64,000 bases of DNA from Climacium dendroides (GCA_950106755.1 OX467083.1:31739029-31803028), one strand, 5' to 3'; positions 38,406 to 49,791 are shown, counted from the stretch's first letter. Program-made: numbers and translations. The notes: a model not told the origin generated them from the sequence alone.

Positions 38406-39220
38406 TTAACCCCTAAAGGACCAGTGGGGTCCCTTTGTGGGAACATAATTTTTTTTTCAATCAATACCCGGGAACAAAAGTTATGTCCAAATAAGCTCAA
38501 AACAAAAGAAAGGGGGTAGCCAATTTTTTTCAAAATTTAAATTTTTTTTTCCCGTAGATTATTTTTTTGTCTATATGGAAAGACTTGATTCATTCCATTT
38601 GGATTTGTTATGAGAAAGGTATGGACAATCTTGTTTTTCAAGCAATTAGAACATCTTCTTGAAAAAATAACTTGTAGAATTCATTTTTGACCTCCATTTT
38701 CATAATTTTTCAAAAATTAAAATTCCACATGGTTTAGTTTGCTTTCTAAAACAATTTCACCATGGGGATTAGTGCATTTTAATTCCATCTTAGAGATATT
38801 AATAATTTAGATTTTCCTTCAATCCCATACTTGCTTCTACTTAACAAGTTTTAAGGAATGAAAATTAATTTAAAAAAAAAATTTAATTGTTTTTCTGTAC
38901 TCTCAATTCAATCCCCCACTATAAATATTTAAAACTCAAAACTTTGTAGTGAAAAAAATTTAAGTTTAAAAGGTTCAAAGTCAAATAATCTAGTCCAACT
39001 ATGTGCTGAAAACTTGTTTTTTTCACGCAAATATCTTGCAATGTATCTACAAATTCTGAAATTTTTTCCACACCTTTTCATATTTGTTAGGTGTAAGATC
39101 CTACAGTTAGATGTGCAAAAAAAATAATTTTCAATTTTTTTTATTGTTTGTTGTAGAAGTGGTAGTTTTGAGTGCTTTTTTGGGCAGAAAAAGGCTTTGA
39201 GTTGGTCCTTTAAGGGTTAA
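38406..39220. mobile_element. TTAACCCC-family element, copy C (best TIRs)
   Basis: The left end TTAACCCCTAAAGGACCA and the reverse complement of the right end TTAACCCTTAAAGGACCA differ at one position in 18; pairing may extend a few bases outward (ACC before, GGT after). 815 bp, with the family interior phrases. No transposase gene. Confidence 0.7.
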
Positions 39221-39889
39221 GGTAGGAGGTCCTAAAACAGACCACTTACCATTTGATTGCATTTCAAGGGAAGGTATACTCCTTGAAATATTTTCAGTAA
39301 AAAATGGAATTAGCATCAAATCCAAGTTGGGTTTTTTTTTTTACCTTTATGGAATTAGTTACAAAATTTAGATGTTGAAATGCAATCGTCACTGAAATGG
39401 ACTATCTCCTAAATGTATAGTACTTGTATATTGATATATGGTGTATTGAAGTAAGAAAAATGTACCTCTGTTAAAAGACCATTTCAAAGTATAGTTTGTT
39501 TTGGGATCTCCTACCTTAAACATCAAATCCAACCCAAAATGTTTAATTTTAAGGGAATCTTGAGGTAGCATCCACAATACTCAACTACAATCTAATTGTT
39601 TGATGTCATTCTCTTCATCTCAGAGAGATGCATCTATCAATTTAATTTTAATATTTCAATTCACAATTTGAATGTGTTTTTTCATTAGAAAGCTTGTTAA
39701 AAAAATGTATATAAAAGCTTTGAGATTGCCTAGCCTAATGCCTTGAAAAGGGTGGAAACTCATCATTCATTGAATGGTCATTTGTACAAGCTTGATAAAC
39801 TCATACAAGGAAGATATTCAAATCCAAGTTTGGACTGTCCTATGAGAACCTAAAAATGTTGTTCAAGAATTACTTTATTTATTAGCTAT
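39221..39889. other. AT-rich intergenic DNA
   Basis: No gene or bounded repeat seen. Confidence 0.5.
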
Positions 39890-40095
39890 GACACCTTGCA
39901 ACCAAGGCTAGAACAAATTTCCAACCGAAGCTTGGAATGGTTTTTTTTTTCCTCCTTTGCAAAGTTAGGACTACTAAGATGATGACACATGTCCCAAAGT
40001 AATGAGCAAGAAAGTAGGAAGTAGTGAAGGGGAAAGTAGTTCTTGAATGATTGGAATTGGAAGACTTTAGATATTGGACATGGATCCAGACCAAC
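39890..40095. repeat. Dispersed repeat, inverted partner of 24715-24880
   Basis: In reverse complement it contains GTCTTCCAATTCC, TTCCTACTTTCTTGCTCA and GACATGTGTCATC in the same order as the copy near 24715. Confidence 0.65.
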
Positions 40096-40170
40096 TTTTG
40101 GCTTCCAAAGTTCATAGTAATTTCAATTCAAATTTTTGGCAATCCCCCTCATTTCTATCCTTGCACTTGT

Positions 40171-40430
40171 GAAAATATTTCCTTCGCCTTCTTGTACTCC
40201 ACATCATGTCTACAGTTGCTTATTCAATCAGTTATGAAAATATTTCCTTCGCCTTCTTGTACTCCACATCATGTCTACAGTTGCTTATTCAATCAGTTAT
40301 GAAAATATTTCCTTCGCCTTCTTGTACTCCACATCATGTCTACAGTTGCTTATTCAATCAGTTATGAAAATATTTCCTTCGCCTTCTTGTACTCCACATC
40401 ATGTCTACAGTTGCTTATTCAATCAGTTAT
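40171..40430. repeat. Four identical 65-bp tandem repeats
   Basis: The unit starts GAAAATATTTCCTTCGCC and ends CAATCAGTTAT. Copies begin at 40171, 40236, 40301 and 40366 and read identical by eye, exactly 4 x 65 bp. The identity implies very recent amplification or active homogenisation. The unit is not a multiple of three and is not coding. Confidence 0.92.
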
Positions 40431-40511
40431 GGGTGGTTTGCATGTAAAGCAAGTGATTCTTAGAATTTTTTTTGTTTTAGCAACATTTTTGTTAAATCAC
40501 CAATGAATGTA

Positions 40512-40592
40512 CTCCCTCTATCTCAAAATAAATCTGAGATACTCCCACAGTTCCCCACGAGAAACCATGGATTTATTTTGATACAGAGAGAG
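40512..40592. mobile_element. 81-bp Stowaway-like MITE
   Basis: It is flanked by TA on both sides. The left terminus CTCCCTCTATCTCAAAATAA and the reverse-complemented right terminus CTCTCTCTGTATCAAAATAA pair nearly throughout, leaving a short loop. The CTCCCTC start and TA target site are the Tc1/mariner Stowaway signature. It sits about 255 bp beyond the carbonic anhydrase stop codon. Confidence 0.82.
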
Positions 40593-40846
40593 TACACTGC
40601 AGACTGGGTAACCTTCAGTTTACAACAGGTGTTGCAACTCACATAGTCTACAGTAGTTCACATAATTATTCTTGCACAAAATGAATATGCAATGCTTTGC
40701 GGCTCTAAAATAGCTTTGCATTTGGATGGAAATGTTAGTGACAGAGCCGTAGCTATTTGTTTTCAAATTAAGAAGAGTCAGACTCAAATCTGAATCTCAA
40801 TGTCTCGACATTCAGTTTCAGGGACTCGAAGTCCCCAAAGCTTTGT

Positions 40847-43800
40847 TCAATGACTTGTTACGTCCTTGAAAGCCTTTTCCATCACTGTCCAATCGGGAGT
40901 ATGGTTGATGCGGAACTTCCTTCCGTTGCTTGGAAATGAAGGTCGAGCATTCTTTCTCTGCAGCAATGCCCAACTCCATGGAAGGAAAATCAATGAAAAA
41001 GCTCGGAGAGAAGGAAAAAGCTTGGAAAAATCAAGGCAAACAGCAAAGCTTGATTAATCCCGCAAGCTTTTCTTTCTCAAGAAAAGCTTGGAAAATCAAG
41101 ACAAAACGGCAACAACAGAGACTACGAAGAATTCAAAGTGGGTACGTGAACTCACCGGCACTGCAGCTTTGAGCTGTTGGAGCTGGTAGTCTGAAACCGA
41201 AGGAAACTGGCATCCCAAACCCCCATGCCATGAATTCTCAATCAGATCGACTTGATGTTGGCAAGGAGTAGCCAATCTTTCACGTCGTTTTTCTTAGGGC
41301 TTCTTCGACTTAAGAAAATCTCTTCAAACATCTCAGGAACAAAGAGTTCAACAGAAACAGCAAATTAAAGCAGGATTGAAGTGGTTGCGGTTGATTAAGT
41401 AATTCCTCTTCTCGAGTGGCTTATAGATTAGAATCCTCATTGAGGCTATGATAATCTTCTGAGATTACGGAACATGATTGAACAAGGTCCAAGCAATGAC
41501 GTTATGCCCAGCAGCCGATGGAAGACTTACCTCTTCATGGAAAATGTCATCCCTAACCACTTCCATGCTCATTTCTCATAACAAGCAATCGATTCCAGTG
41601 CAGTAACTGACAGCAGAGGAAGACATTAGGGTTAGGGTTGAACTTACATTCCACAACATGAGGGTCCAGATGACTGTTTCCGAGCACGGTGGGGTGGTGA
41701 GCGAGCCTCGGTAGCGGCCGTAATTGGGCTCCAACTGCGGCAACTTGATGGGTGGGATTTTCAGGCTTTGGAATGGGTTCTTGTGAGTCGGCAGCTCATC
41801 AAGGAACTGCAATTGAAATCAACCCCAAGTAATACAGCATGATAGGGTTAGAACCCTGTATACAACCCTCTATACAACCCTCTACACAACATGTATTTAG
41901 CCTTATAAGAGCATCCCCACCAATGAGTTCTGAATCTTTAAAGCTTTAGGGAGAGGACCTCATATGCAGATAGAGATACAGAAATTTCACCGCACCAACT
42001 TTTATCCAAAAACTTGTATCTCTAAAATATATAGATTTTTGTAAAACTCTTCTTTAGTTTTGTATCCAGAGGCTCATATGGAGAACTCGCGAGGTCTCAT
42101 CCCTATTTGATGTCCCAAGCTCAGTAAACAGATAGAGAAACGGAAGAGCTGGTGGGGATGCTCTAACTCTTCAATTGTGGTACATAGCTAGTGGGGATGC
42201 TCTAAATAATACTACTATGATCATTAATTTACTTTGCTCTAAACAATATTTGGTCGATGTTTTTTTGGTCAAATACCACCGTATTCATAATATACTATAT
42301 GGATGTAAAGGGCTTTAAGGCCCTTCTAGGATTAAAGTGGCTAAAATTAGCTGAGTTTCTACCTTGCTCTACTAGCCTATTGTAAAAAAGGGCCTTTAAT
42401 GGAGACATTTTAGCTGAAATTGCAACAAACAACAGAATTTGATAGGCAGTTTGCAACTTCCTCCACATTGGAATTAGCGTATTTAGTCAGTTTTTTGTTA
42501 CAGTACTCCCAATAATCCTATACAACTTGCAAAATCCTTTCTTTTCTATATATTTTTTTAAACTACTCATTCTCAAGGTAGCCAAAGTTGGTGCATGTTT
42601 GTCTTGAAGGGAGCATATTGCACTAAATTCTATAAACTAGTTCTAGGATCATTGGCCCAAACTTTACAATAGAATAGTAGAGAAATGGTAACTCAATTCA
42701 AAGTTAGATTGGCACTTTTTCCAAGCACCCATCAAGAAATACACCTGAAGCAATTAATGTAATGAAAAATTCTTTAAAATGGTAGTATTCCACAAACTTG
42801 GCACTTTTAAGCTTCGACCGTGTAGTTTGAAATCTATACCAATCCTAGACTTTAAAACAAAAGAAAGAAATGAATGGAAAAATGGTGTATGGAATACTGC
42901 CATTTTTAACAAAATTATCCATGCATGCATCAATTATTCTTGTTTTTAGAGTTCTAGACACGTGGAAGTCACAATTATGGTGGTTTAGATACTCACACTC
43001 CAATTTAACTAATACAACCAACCATTTCCAATTAGATGGACGTAAATCTTCAACAATGCAAATTAATATTTATTAGCAGGTTTCAATTCATACTTTGTGG
43101 AATGTGATGCATTCTACAAATGAAGGCTTCCAATTCCAAAGAGATTGTCTAAGTGTTCAAAGTTAAAGCCCATTTTTGAATTCCCGTATTTAAATAACAA
43201 AGTCGACATTGAAGTAAGGTAAATGAGTCCATTGTAGACACAAATGGGAGTGAGTCCATTATGGACAAAATTGTAATGGTGGTGTACATTCAAGTTTTGA
43301 AATGTACACTACTAATATAATTTTGCTTGCAATGGGCTTGCTCCCATTTGGCCTACAATGGACTCACTTACCTTACTTGTTGGTAGTTCCATTATGCTTA
43401 TTGAGCATTGACTAGTACTATGATAATTACTACTTGTGGTCCTAAAAATTTGTCTTATAGTCATTGTATGTTGTTCACTAATTCATCCTAAGACTTACTA
43501 AGTACTCCCTCAAGCCCAAAATAAATCTATGTTTTTTAGTAGAAAAATGTAGAATTACAGTGAATTTCTTTTGAGATGGAGGAAATACTTGTTTTTAGGT
43601 GAGGAAGAAGAACCTGGGCTAGGAAAGTATTATTTTTAGAGCTTGGAACAAAGAGCCAAGCAACAACCGCAATCTTGCCATCTTCTGACTTGTGCACCAA
43701 ATGAAGCTCCAAAGGAAAACTGGCACTCCATTCCATGTGTTTTGAACCATAGAGCATTAATAGTAATGCTTGCACTAAGGTATAAGCATCCATTAGCAAC

Positions 43801-46800
43801 ATTGTTTAACTAATGACACTTGAAAATAAGACTTTAAATGTTATAAAAGGCACAAAAAAATGTTAGAAACTTAATTCAAAAAATTTAATTTTAGTAAAGG
43901 TAAACATGTAGTATACCTGTAATTCAATATGCGGTGTTCACTTGGTCTGTGGAAGTGGAAGGATTTAGGTCGATATGTGACATTGTAGATTTTTAATACT
44001 CCAGCATTTGATGCCACGTCCACCTACCACAAGAAATAAAAAGTACTACCACTTTACAATTAGATGGTAGAAGTAATAATAAAGGAAAACATCAATTTCA
44101 ATTAAATTGGCAAAATTCCATAACTTTTGGCATTTATTAGCTTAGCACATTACTTGACACATAAATCTATATCAATCAAAGATTTTAGAGCTTTCTCAAA
44201 TGAATGTCAATATTTGAGGCACCAAGAATTGAGTCAATTTAACAATATTGACAATCTATAAATTGTAGAAACAATGCTCAACATTTGTTGCTATCCAAAA
44301 ATAGTATGTTGAAGCATCTACTATTGAGTAGATTTCAATGAATAGCATGTTTTTTTTTTATCTCTAAGTTCCAATTTTTTACTCACCAAGAAGATAACAA
44401 AATTGCAATTGAATTTAGGTGAAGTTCAAGAATGACATTTGAATATTATATACAAAAGTTATTTGAGATCAAAGACCCTAAATTCTATCAATAAATTCTT
44501 CATATCCTTGCCCCAATTTCAATGTCCAAGTGTTGAACAATGCCATAATTTCAATTTCCTCAAGTTATCCCACGAGTATCTAATCCTTTATCTAGATCCA
44601 TTAGAGCATACTTTAAAATACAAACTCAATTTCACTCGATCCTACCTATTGTTGCATTCATTTAAGAGAATTATATTTGCAAAATCAATTTTTAATAAAT
44701 TTACATATTTTGCAAAATGTAAGGACCTTGCCTCAAGTTTTCCATTCAAAACAAGGGTACTTGATAAATATAATTATCCCTTACAAATTTCCCCTTGACT
44801 ATTTGCCTTATATCATGTAAGTTGCCTTGTCCTTGGGCCTTTTTGAAAATAAGGTGCTCTCAACCTTTAGGCTTGGGACACCTTATTTTCTAAAAGGCCC
44901 TCGAGCACACACCCAACTCTATACTTTTAGACAACATCACAAAGAATTTTTTTCCAATAATTCATAATTTAGTCACAAGAAAGGGTCACTATTCAATACA
45001 CTCAATTTTAGTTGATTCTATATATTGCTGTGTTCATTGAAAAAAAATTTAACCCCTAAGGTTCCATTGTCCCTACGAGGGACAAAATGGATGTTGGACA
45101 GACTCCTATGATCTCAATTTTTACTGAAACTTTTTGAAACTTTCTCATAAGATAGAAAAACTTATGAGCTTTCTGGGAATATAATTTTTATTTCAATCGG
45201 TGCTTGGGAGCAAAAGTTATGCCACAATAACCTCAAAATGGGGGAGACCAGATAGAAAAAGAAATCCACAAAAATTTGAAATAAAATTTTTAATATTTTT
45301 TTCTTGTAGATTATATTTTTTTGTAAATGGGAAGCTTTGATTCATTCCATTTGGATTAGAGATGTGAAAGTTATGGAGCTTCTTGTTTTGCGGGCAACCT
45401 TAGCAACTTCTTGAAAGAAATTCATTTTTTTCACTTTGAATGCTAATATCTTTCAATTTGTATGGTAAAAAAAAAATTATCACATGATCTAAGACAAGTG
45501 TAGAACAAGATCCTAAGGTCAAATTTTTTACAATATTTAAAAAAAAATTATTTTGTAGATGAACGTAGTAGAAGTGGTAGTTTAAAGTGGTTTTGACACA
45601 AAATTCGCCTTGGGACTTTAGGGGTTAATTGCAATTGGAAGGAAACTTTTAAAAAAAAAAAAAAAATTTAATTTAGATATTTTGCAAAACTTTTAGACAA
45701 CATATTGTCCCAATATTTCAAGGGAGGGCCACCAAATAGTCATAGTGATCATTCTCTATAAGTTATAGAGAAACTCCACCATACTAGTGCTACAAGCTTT
45801 CTTAGGAAGGATAAAAATTTCAAGCTCTGCTCCAAATTTTTATCTTGGAAAAAATGCATGAATAAATTATTTAGTAAAGATGATAAAATTTAAAAGTTTA
45901 AAATTTATATTCAAAATCCTAAATCTTGAATAGGGGCCAGATTTTAACATCCACAACAAGTGTGAGTAAAATAAATTTCGCCCTTCCTTTGAAAGGCTCA
46001 TAGCACTACACTAATGATTAGATGATAAATAGTGTTGGCAACACTAATCACGAAGCATAACACTAATTGTCAACAATCCGGTTAATGTTACCAACACTAA
46101 ATGTCAACATATACACTATTTGCCAGTTATTGGGTATAAATTTATTCAAGTTTACATTTAGTGTTACCTAACTATTTCATCAAAATGCAAAGAAAAACAT
46201 ATGAACCCAAGAAACCTATTACATGCTCAAAAAAGTTACTGCTCAGAAAAGTGGATACAACACTAAATACCAACTAATTAAAGTTTAGAGTGGTCGGGGT
46301 AAAAATCCAAGTAACACTAATCACAACATAACACTATTTATCATCATTAGTGTACTTTAGACAACTCCGTCATGGAGCTTTCATACAATCGCAGTGGCCA
46401 TGAATCATGAGAGAGAATCATTTTCGAACCTTGTCCGAAAATTTCAGAAACCTTAAAACACATCGTGCATCTCCTCCCCGAAATGCTTCGTGAAAACCAA
46501 TTTCTTACAGCGAGCAATTCCAAAGAGAAAACAAATCGAGTGAGAGAGGACGCAGAATTTTTTGAAAATGGGGATTTCGATTGCAGATTTAGAAGCAGGC
46601 GATCACCTGCAGATCCAGGCCATCGTGGGAAATGGTCACATCCACGCGATCCGCAGTGTAATTGGCCTTGAGCTTGCCCAAGCTGCTGTCGGTGACAATC
46701 AGATTGGGTGTGATGGAGAGCGGTGATTGCTGGGAGCCTGACTTGCAAATCGCCCAGTCGGCCTTCAATTCTCCCCAATGCTTTGGTCCATTCGGTCCTT

Positions 46801-47363
46801 CGCTGTAATCAAACACAACTGCACGTCCAGTTTCCAATTGTCTGGGATTTAGAAACTGTTGAGCTTGCTCCAATTGCTGAACATCGAAACTATGTGCGAA
46901 AAATCTATGGTGGGATTGATTGCAATTAGGGTTTAGAGGACAGATTGAAGCGCAAGTTAGGAAGATAGAGCTAGGGTTTGCGTGGAATCAATCTACCAGG
47001 CGGTGCTTGCCGCAGTGGCGTGGGATCGGGCACGGAATCCGATGAGTCTTCCAATTTTGGTTGCGCGGAGGGGCTCCACGTTCCTCCTGGTCCTGGAATC
47101 AGTGGGAGAGGCTTCGGCTGTGTCAGGGGTGGTGCTACTATAGGGCCGATGGGGAGTACTGGCAGTGGCTCCGGGAGAATAACGGGCGGCCCTACTACTG
47201 GGCCGATGGGAATAAGCGGCAATGGCTCGGGGAGTACCACGGGCGGTTCAATTACAGGGTTGATGATCATTTCATCGGAATTGGCAGTCCCGAAGTTTGT
47301 AAGATGGAGAGATAAGAGAGCCGCAATTGTACAGATGAGGTGAGTTGTCATGGTTTTCGTCAT
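40847..47363 (-). CDS. Secreted alpha-carbonic anhydrase with proline-rich N-terminal region
   Basis: Alpha-class zinc enzyme interconverting CO2 and bicarbonate. Exons: 46997-47363, about 46890-46607, 43917-44023, 43614-43725, 41648-41806, 41156-41206, 40847-40957; roughly 395 residues. Residues 1-28 form a signal peptide (LICTIAALLSLHL). Residues 36-104 are proline-rich with two 19-residue repeats (PLPLIPIGPVVGPPVILPE, PLPVLPIGPIVAPPLTQPK). The catalytic part shows FDYSEGPNGPKHWGELK, QQSPLSI, zinc ligands in FHFHRPSEH and LELHLVH, then GSLTTPPCSE, YQLQQLKAAV and NARPSFPSNGRKF. All three zinc histidines are present. Exons 2-7 join in phase. The exon 1 donor after PPG and the visible exon 2 acceptors disagree in phase, so that junction is unresolved. 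A secretory-pathway, probably apoplastic, location is inferred. The introns carry five transposon-like insertions. The start codon lies 811 bp from the divergent RPL38 gene. Confidence 0.88.
41909..42163. mobile_element. Tourist-like MITE (PIF/Harbinger type) in a carbonic anhydrase intron
   Basis: A 14-bp perfect TIR, GAGCATCCCCACCA, at both ends, with TAA directly outside each end: the 3-bp target duplication of PIF/Harbinger elements. 255 bp, non-coding. A further TGGGGATGCTCTAA lies about 40 bp to the right, a remnant of a second copy end. Confidence 0.75.
43212..43379. mobile_element. Foldback-like element in a carbonic anhydrase intron
   Basis: The arms AAGTAAGGTAAATGAGTCCA and its partner TGGACTCACTTACCTTACTT are extended inward by TTGTAGACACAAATGGGAG with CTCCCATTTGGCCTACAA. 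The stem is about 45 bp and the element 168 bp. No clear target duplication was seen. Confidence 0.65.
43505..43585. mobile_element. 81-bp Stowaway-like MITE in a carbonic anhydrase intron
   Basis: Flanked by TA; starts CTCCCTCAAGCCCAAAATAA and, in reverse complement from the right, TTTCCTCCATCTCAAAAGAA. Same length as the copy at 40512 but more diverged between arms. It lies 28 bp from exon 43614-43725. Confidence 0.7.
44835..44900. repeat. Short hairpin in a carbonic anhydrase intron
   Basis: GGGCCTTTTTGAAAATAAGG and CCTTATTTTCTAAAAGGCCC form an almost perfect stem around a loop of about 25 bases. It resembles a tiny MITE; no target duplication identified. Confidence 0.6.
45049..45628. mobile_element. 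TTAACCCC-family element, copy D, in a carbonic anhydrase intron
   Basis: The left end TTAACCCCTAAGGTTCCA and the reverse-complemented right end TTAACCCCTAAAGTCCCA are TIRs. The interior carries the family phrases ATTTCAATCGGTGC and GAAAGTTATGGAGCTTCTTG. At 580 bp it is the shortest copy, by internal deletion. It lies in intron 44024-46606. Confidence 0.68.
46009..46352. mobile_element. TIR element with CACTAATGAT ends in a carbonic anhydrase intron
   Basis: The left end CACTAATGATTAGATGATAA and the reverse-complemented right end CACTAATGATGATAAATAGT are inverted repeats. The motif AACACTAAT recurs inside both ends like the subterminal repeats of larger transposons. CACTA-like start and TAGTG end, but no clear 3-bp duplication, so the class is uncertain. 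Confidence 0.6.
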
Positions 47364-47951
47364 TTCTCTTATGAAATTGCGTGTGCTGGGATTCGATATT
47401 ACTGCTAAACTTTGGGGGATCGAAAGGTTTTCTATCTGTAATAAATGCGCCAGGTATCACTCTGGACTGCTGATTTGATGTGTTCCTTTGATGTAGCTGT
47501 GAACTGGACGTCGCAGAAGTCGGCCACTCAGCACTTGCTCTGCCTTGATTATGCTCGACAATGAAGTGTTGGATTCAGTGCACTCCAAATCAAGAGATCT
47601 GATCAAACCAGCCTTTCGCAATGGTAATTGCAATGGTATCGTCTACATCTGCTTAGCATCTTTCGGAAGAACTGTGAACTTCTATCAAAGTTTGACGGAT
47701 TGCTACTACTTTTCTTCAGCAAATACAGGGTTTGAATGTTTGCGTTTTCGACCTTGTTCATTGATTTTCATGCCGACAAAGTGAACCTGACCATAGTCCT
47801 CGAAGATTGGATTTTAATTACCTATTGTATTGTCATGCACCATTTTCGGCCATTGCAGCAGGTCCACGGTGGGGGCGATCAAAGCCAGGCAGTTAACAAA
47901 TAACTGAAGCCGTTGCTACATGCAACATCAGTTAGATCGACGAGGTGAACG

Positions 47952-47960
47952 AAACCCTAA
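47952..47960 (+). promoter_or_regulatory. Telo-box (AAACCCTAA)
   Basis: Exact AAACCCTAA about 215 bp before the RPL38 ATG. Telo-boxes are a well-known element of plant ribosomal protein gene promoters and leaders. Confidence 0.6.
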
Positions 47961-48075
47961 CGAAACGGAACGCAGACTGCACGAGAAGCGAACGAAAAGG
48001 AGGCATGGGGAACTTGGGAAACTTTGGGAACGGGAGCGCGGGGAACGGGGTGGGGATTAAGGACAAGGGAAGGGC

Positions 48076-48084
48076 AAACCCTAA
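48076..48084 (+). promoter_or_regulatory. Telo-box (AAACCCTAA)
   Basis: Second exact copy, about 90 bp before the RPL38 ATG and probably in the 5' UTR. Confidence 0.6.
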
Positions 48085-48174
48085 GTCTCTTTTGCTGCTG
48101 CAGAGTTGTTTGTCGTTGCGGGCCGCCTTCGCCCGGTGTCCATCCTCTTGGAGTTTGCTGGTCGGTAAGATACC

Positions 48175-48384
48175 ATGGCGAAGCAGATCAACGAAATCAA
48201 GGATTTTCTCCTCACGGCCCGGCGCAAGGACGCCCGGAGCGTCAAGATCAAGCGCTCCAAGGATGTGGTCAAGTTCAAAGTCAGGTGCTCCAAGTACCTC
48301 TACACCTTGAGCGTCTTCGACACGGACAAGGCCGACAAGCTGAAGCAGTCTCTGCCCCCTGGTCTTACTGTCCACGACTTGTAG
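48175..48384 (+). CDS. RPL38: Large-subunit ribosomal protein L38 (eL38)
   Basis: A 69-residue basic protein, the usual length of eukaryotic L38, starting [19 protein letters not shown] and ending [11 protein letters not shown]. It is nearly collinear with plant L38, including KIKRSKD and KADKLKQ. It is a component of the cytosolic 60S subunit. The reading frame is one uninterrupted exon; a GGTAAG just before the ATG could mark a leader splice donor but was not needed. Two telo-boxes upstream fit coordinated expression with other ribosomal protein genes. Overlapping longer frames on both strands (for example 47945-48310) are shadows. Confidence 0.96.
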   Translation: MAKQINEIKDFLLTARRKDARSVKIKRSKDVVKFKVRCSKYLYTLSVFDTDKADKLKQSLPPGLTVHDL

Positions 48385-49520
48385 AGTGCATGGATTCTCT
48401 CTGGTGTGGACGTGATAGGGTGGGAAATCGGTCCCATTCCTTTGTATTAGGGTTCGATAGAGTGAGCATCGAACCTTGAGTTCGAGCGGCTTTGGAGGCT
48501 AGTTTTGATGGTGGGAGGGGTTTGCATCGTTTTATAAGCAGACCTGCTGTAACAAGTGGAATTTAACTTCGAATATCATTTCCTCATGGGATACATTTAG
48601 CAATTCTTGTCCGAATTTCAGGTCTGAAGCTTTTTTTGAAGTCGAGGCGCCTCCTGGATTCTTTGGCCCTGTATTTTGTTTTGGTTCACGCGACTTGGAT
48701 TTCGTTAGTTGGCGAGAATTTGGAGCGTTTTATTTTTCGCAGTTGTCTTTTGGCATGATGCTTCTTACTTGTGGTAGTACTATCTACAAAATTTGGTATA
48801 CTTATGCGAGAGTAAGAACGCAAATAATGAACTGTTGTATTTACATTATTGCAATTGAACACGTCAAGAGAGATTTAATTTGTGGGTAGAGTTGCTGGCT
48901 GGAGTGAGGAGCAGCTTTCAGGTTTGCTACTGATGATCCCATATTTTAGGGGTTTGGGCGGCGTATATCCTTATTAGGGCACATTCATCTGTGATCTGTG
49001 ATCTTTTATTTCTTGTCGCTGGACATAATGGAAATATATGAGGACGTTGTTCCTTTTCTCCTTGCACCTGACCTTGGGAGAGACAACTTGCAGTCTGCTT
49101 CCTGGTCGAACTCTACACCATGTACATAATGCACATCCCGAACCTTCCCCAGCGTTCTAGTGATTTCCGGATATTCGACTCGACCTTGTCAATTTTCTTG
49201 TAACTGGACTCACCAGTCAGATTTTTCATTTCCATTTGGATTGTCAGTCGATGCTCGGGGACGGTAGGTCTACTCGAACTGTTATGATACGCTGCAACCG
49301 CACACTAAATGTGATCTCATTCGGTCTTCAATGCTGCTCGAAGTTTTGGGAACACTAATCACGAAAGAGTTGTCACGTTATCACACCAAAGGCACACTTA
49401 ACCGCAGAGCGCCTTGAATCTGGCCTTGAATCTGGCCTCTCAAAATTGAAAGGTTTTCTTATTTGACTATTGTAATCTTATTGTAATTTTTTTAACTGTA
49501 TGTCCCTTTCCTTGGAGCTG
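48385..49520. other. RPL38 3' UTR and intergenic DNA
   Basis: The first 200-300 bases are likely the 3' UTR. Beyond that I see no gene or bounded repeat. Confidence 0.45.
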
Positions 49521-49702
49521 TAGGCAATTGGTATGGTTGATGTGGATCTCTTTTTAGGTGATAGTTTAGGCAATTGGTATGGTTGATGTGGATCTCTTTT
49601 TAGGTGATAGTTTAGGCAATTGGTATGGTTGATGTGGATCTCTTTTTAGGTGATAGTTTAGGCAATTGGTATGGTTGATGTGGATCTCTTTTAGGTGATA
49701 GT
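49521..49702. repeat. 46-bp tandem repeat, four units
   Basis: Units starting TAGGCAATTGGTATGG begin at 49521, 49567, 49613 and 49659; the first three look identical in length and the last is one T shorter inside and truncated. Confidence 0.9.
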
Positions 49703-49791
49703 TGGATTGGAATGAGTTTAGAAGTGCTTGGATTTTAATAAACATGTGCTAGGTGTTTAGGGGTTAATGTTTGCATTGAGTGTGTTGACAG

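Larger units (their letters stand above)
47364..48174. promoter_or_regulatory. Shared divergent upstream region of carbonic anhydrase and RPL38
   Basis: 811 bp separate the two start codons. Within it are two telo-box motifs on the RPL38 side and GC-rich leader sequence from about 47980. Short ORFs here (for example 47545-47784) look accidental. No TATA box was fixed for either gene. Confidence 0.5.

Noticed and set aside
47932..48479. Long ORFs on both strands across RPL38
   Set aside because: Frames overlapping a near-perfect L38 coding sequence; shadows.
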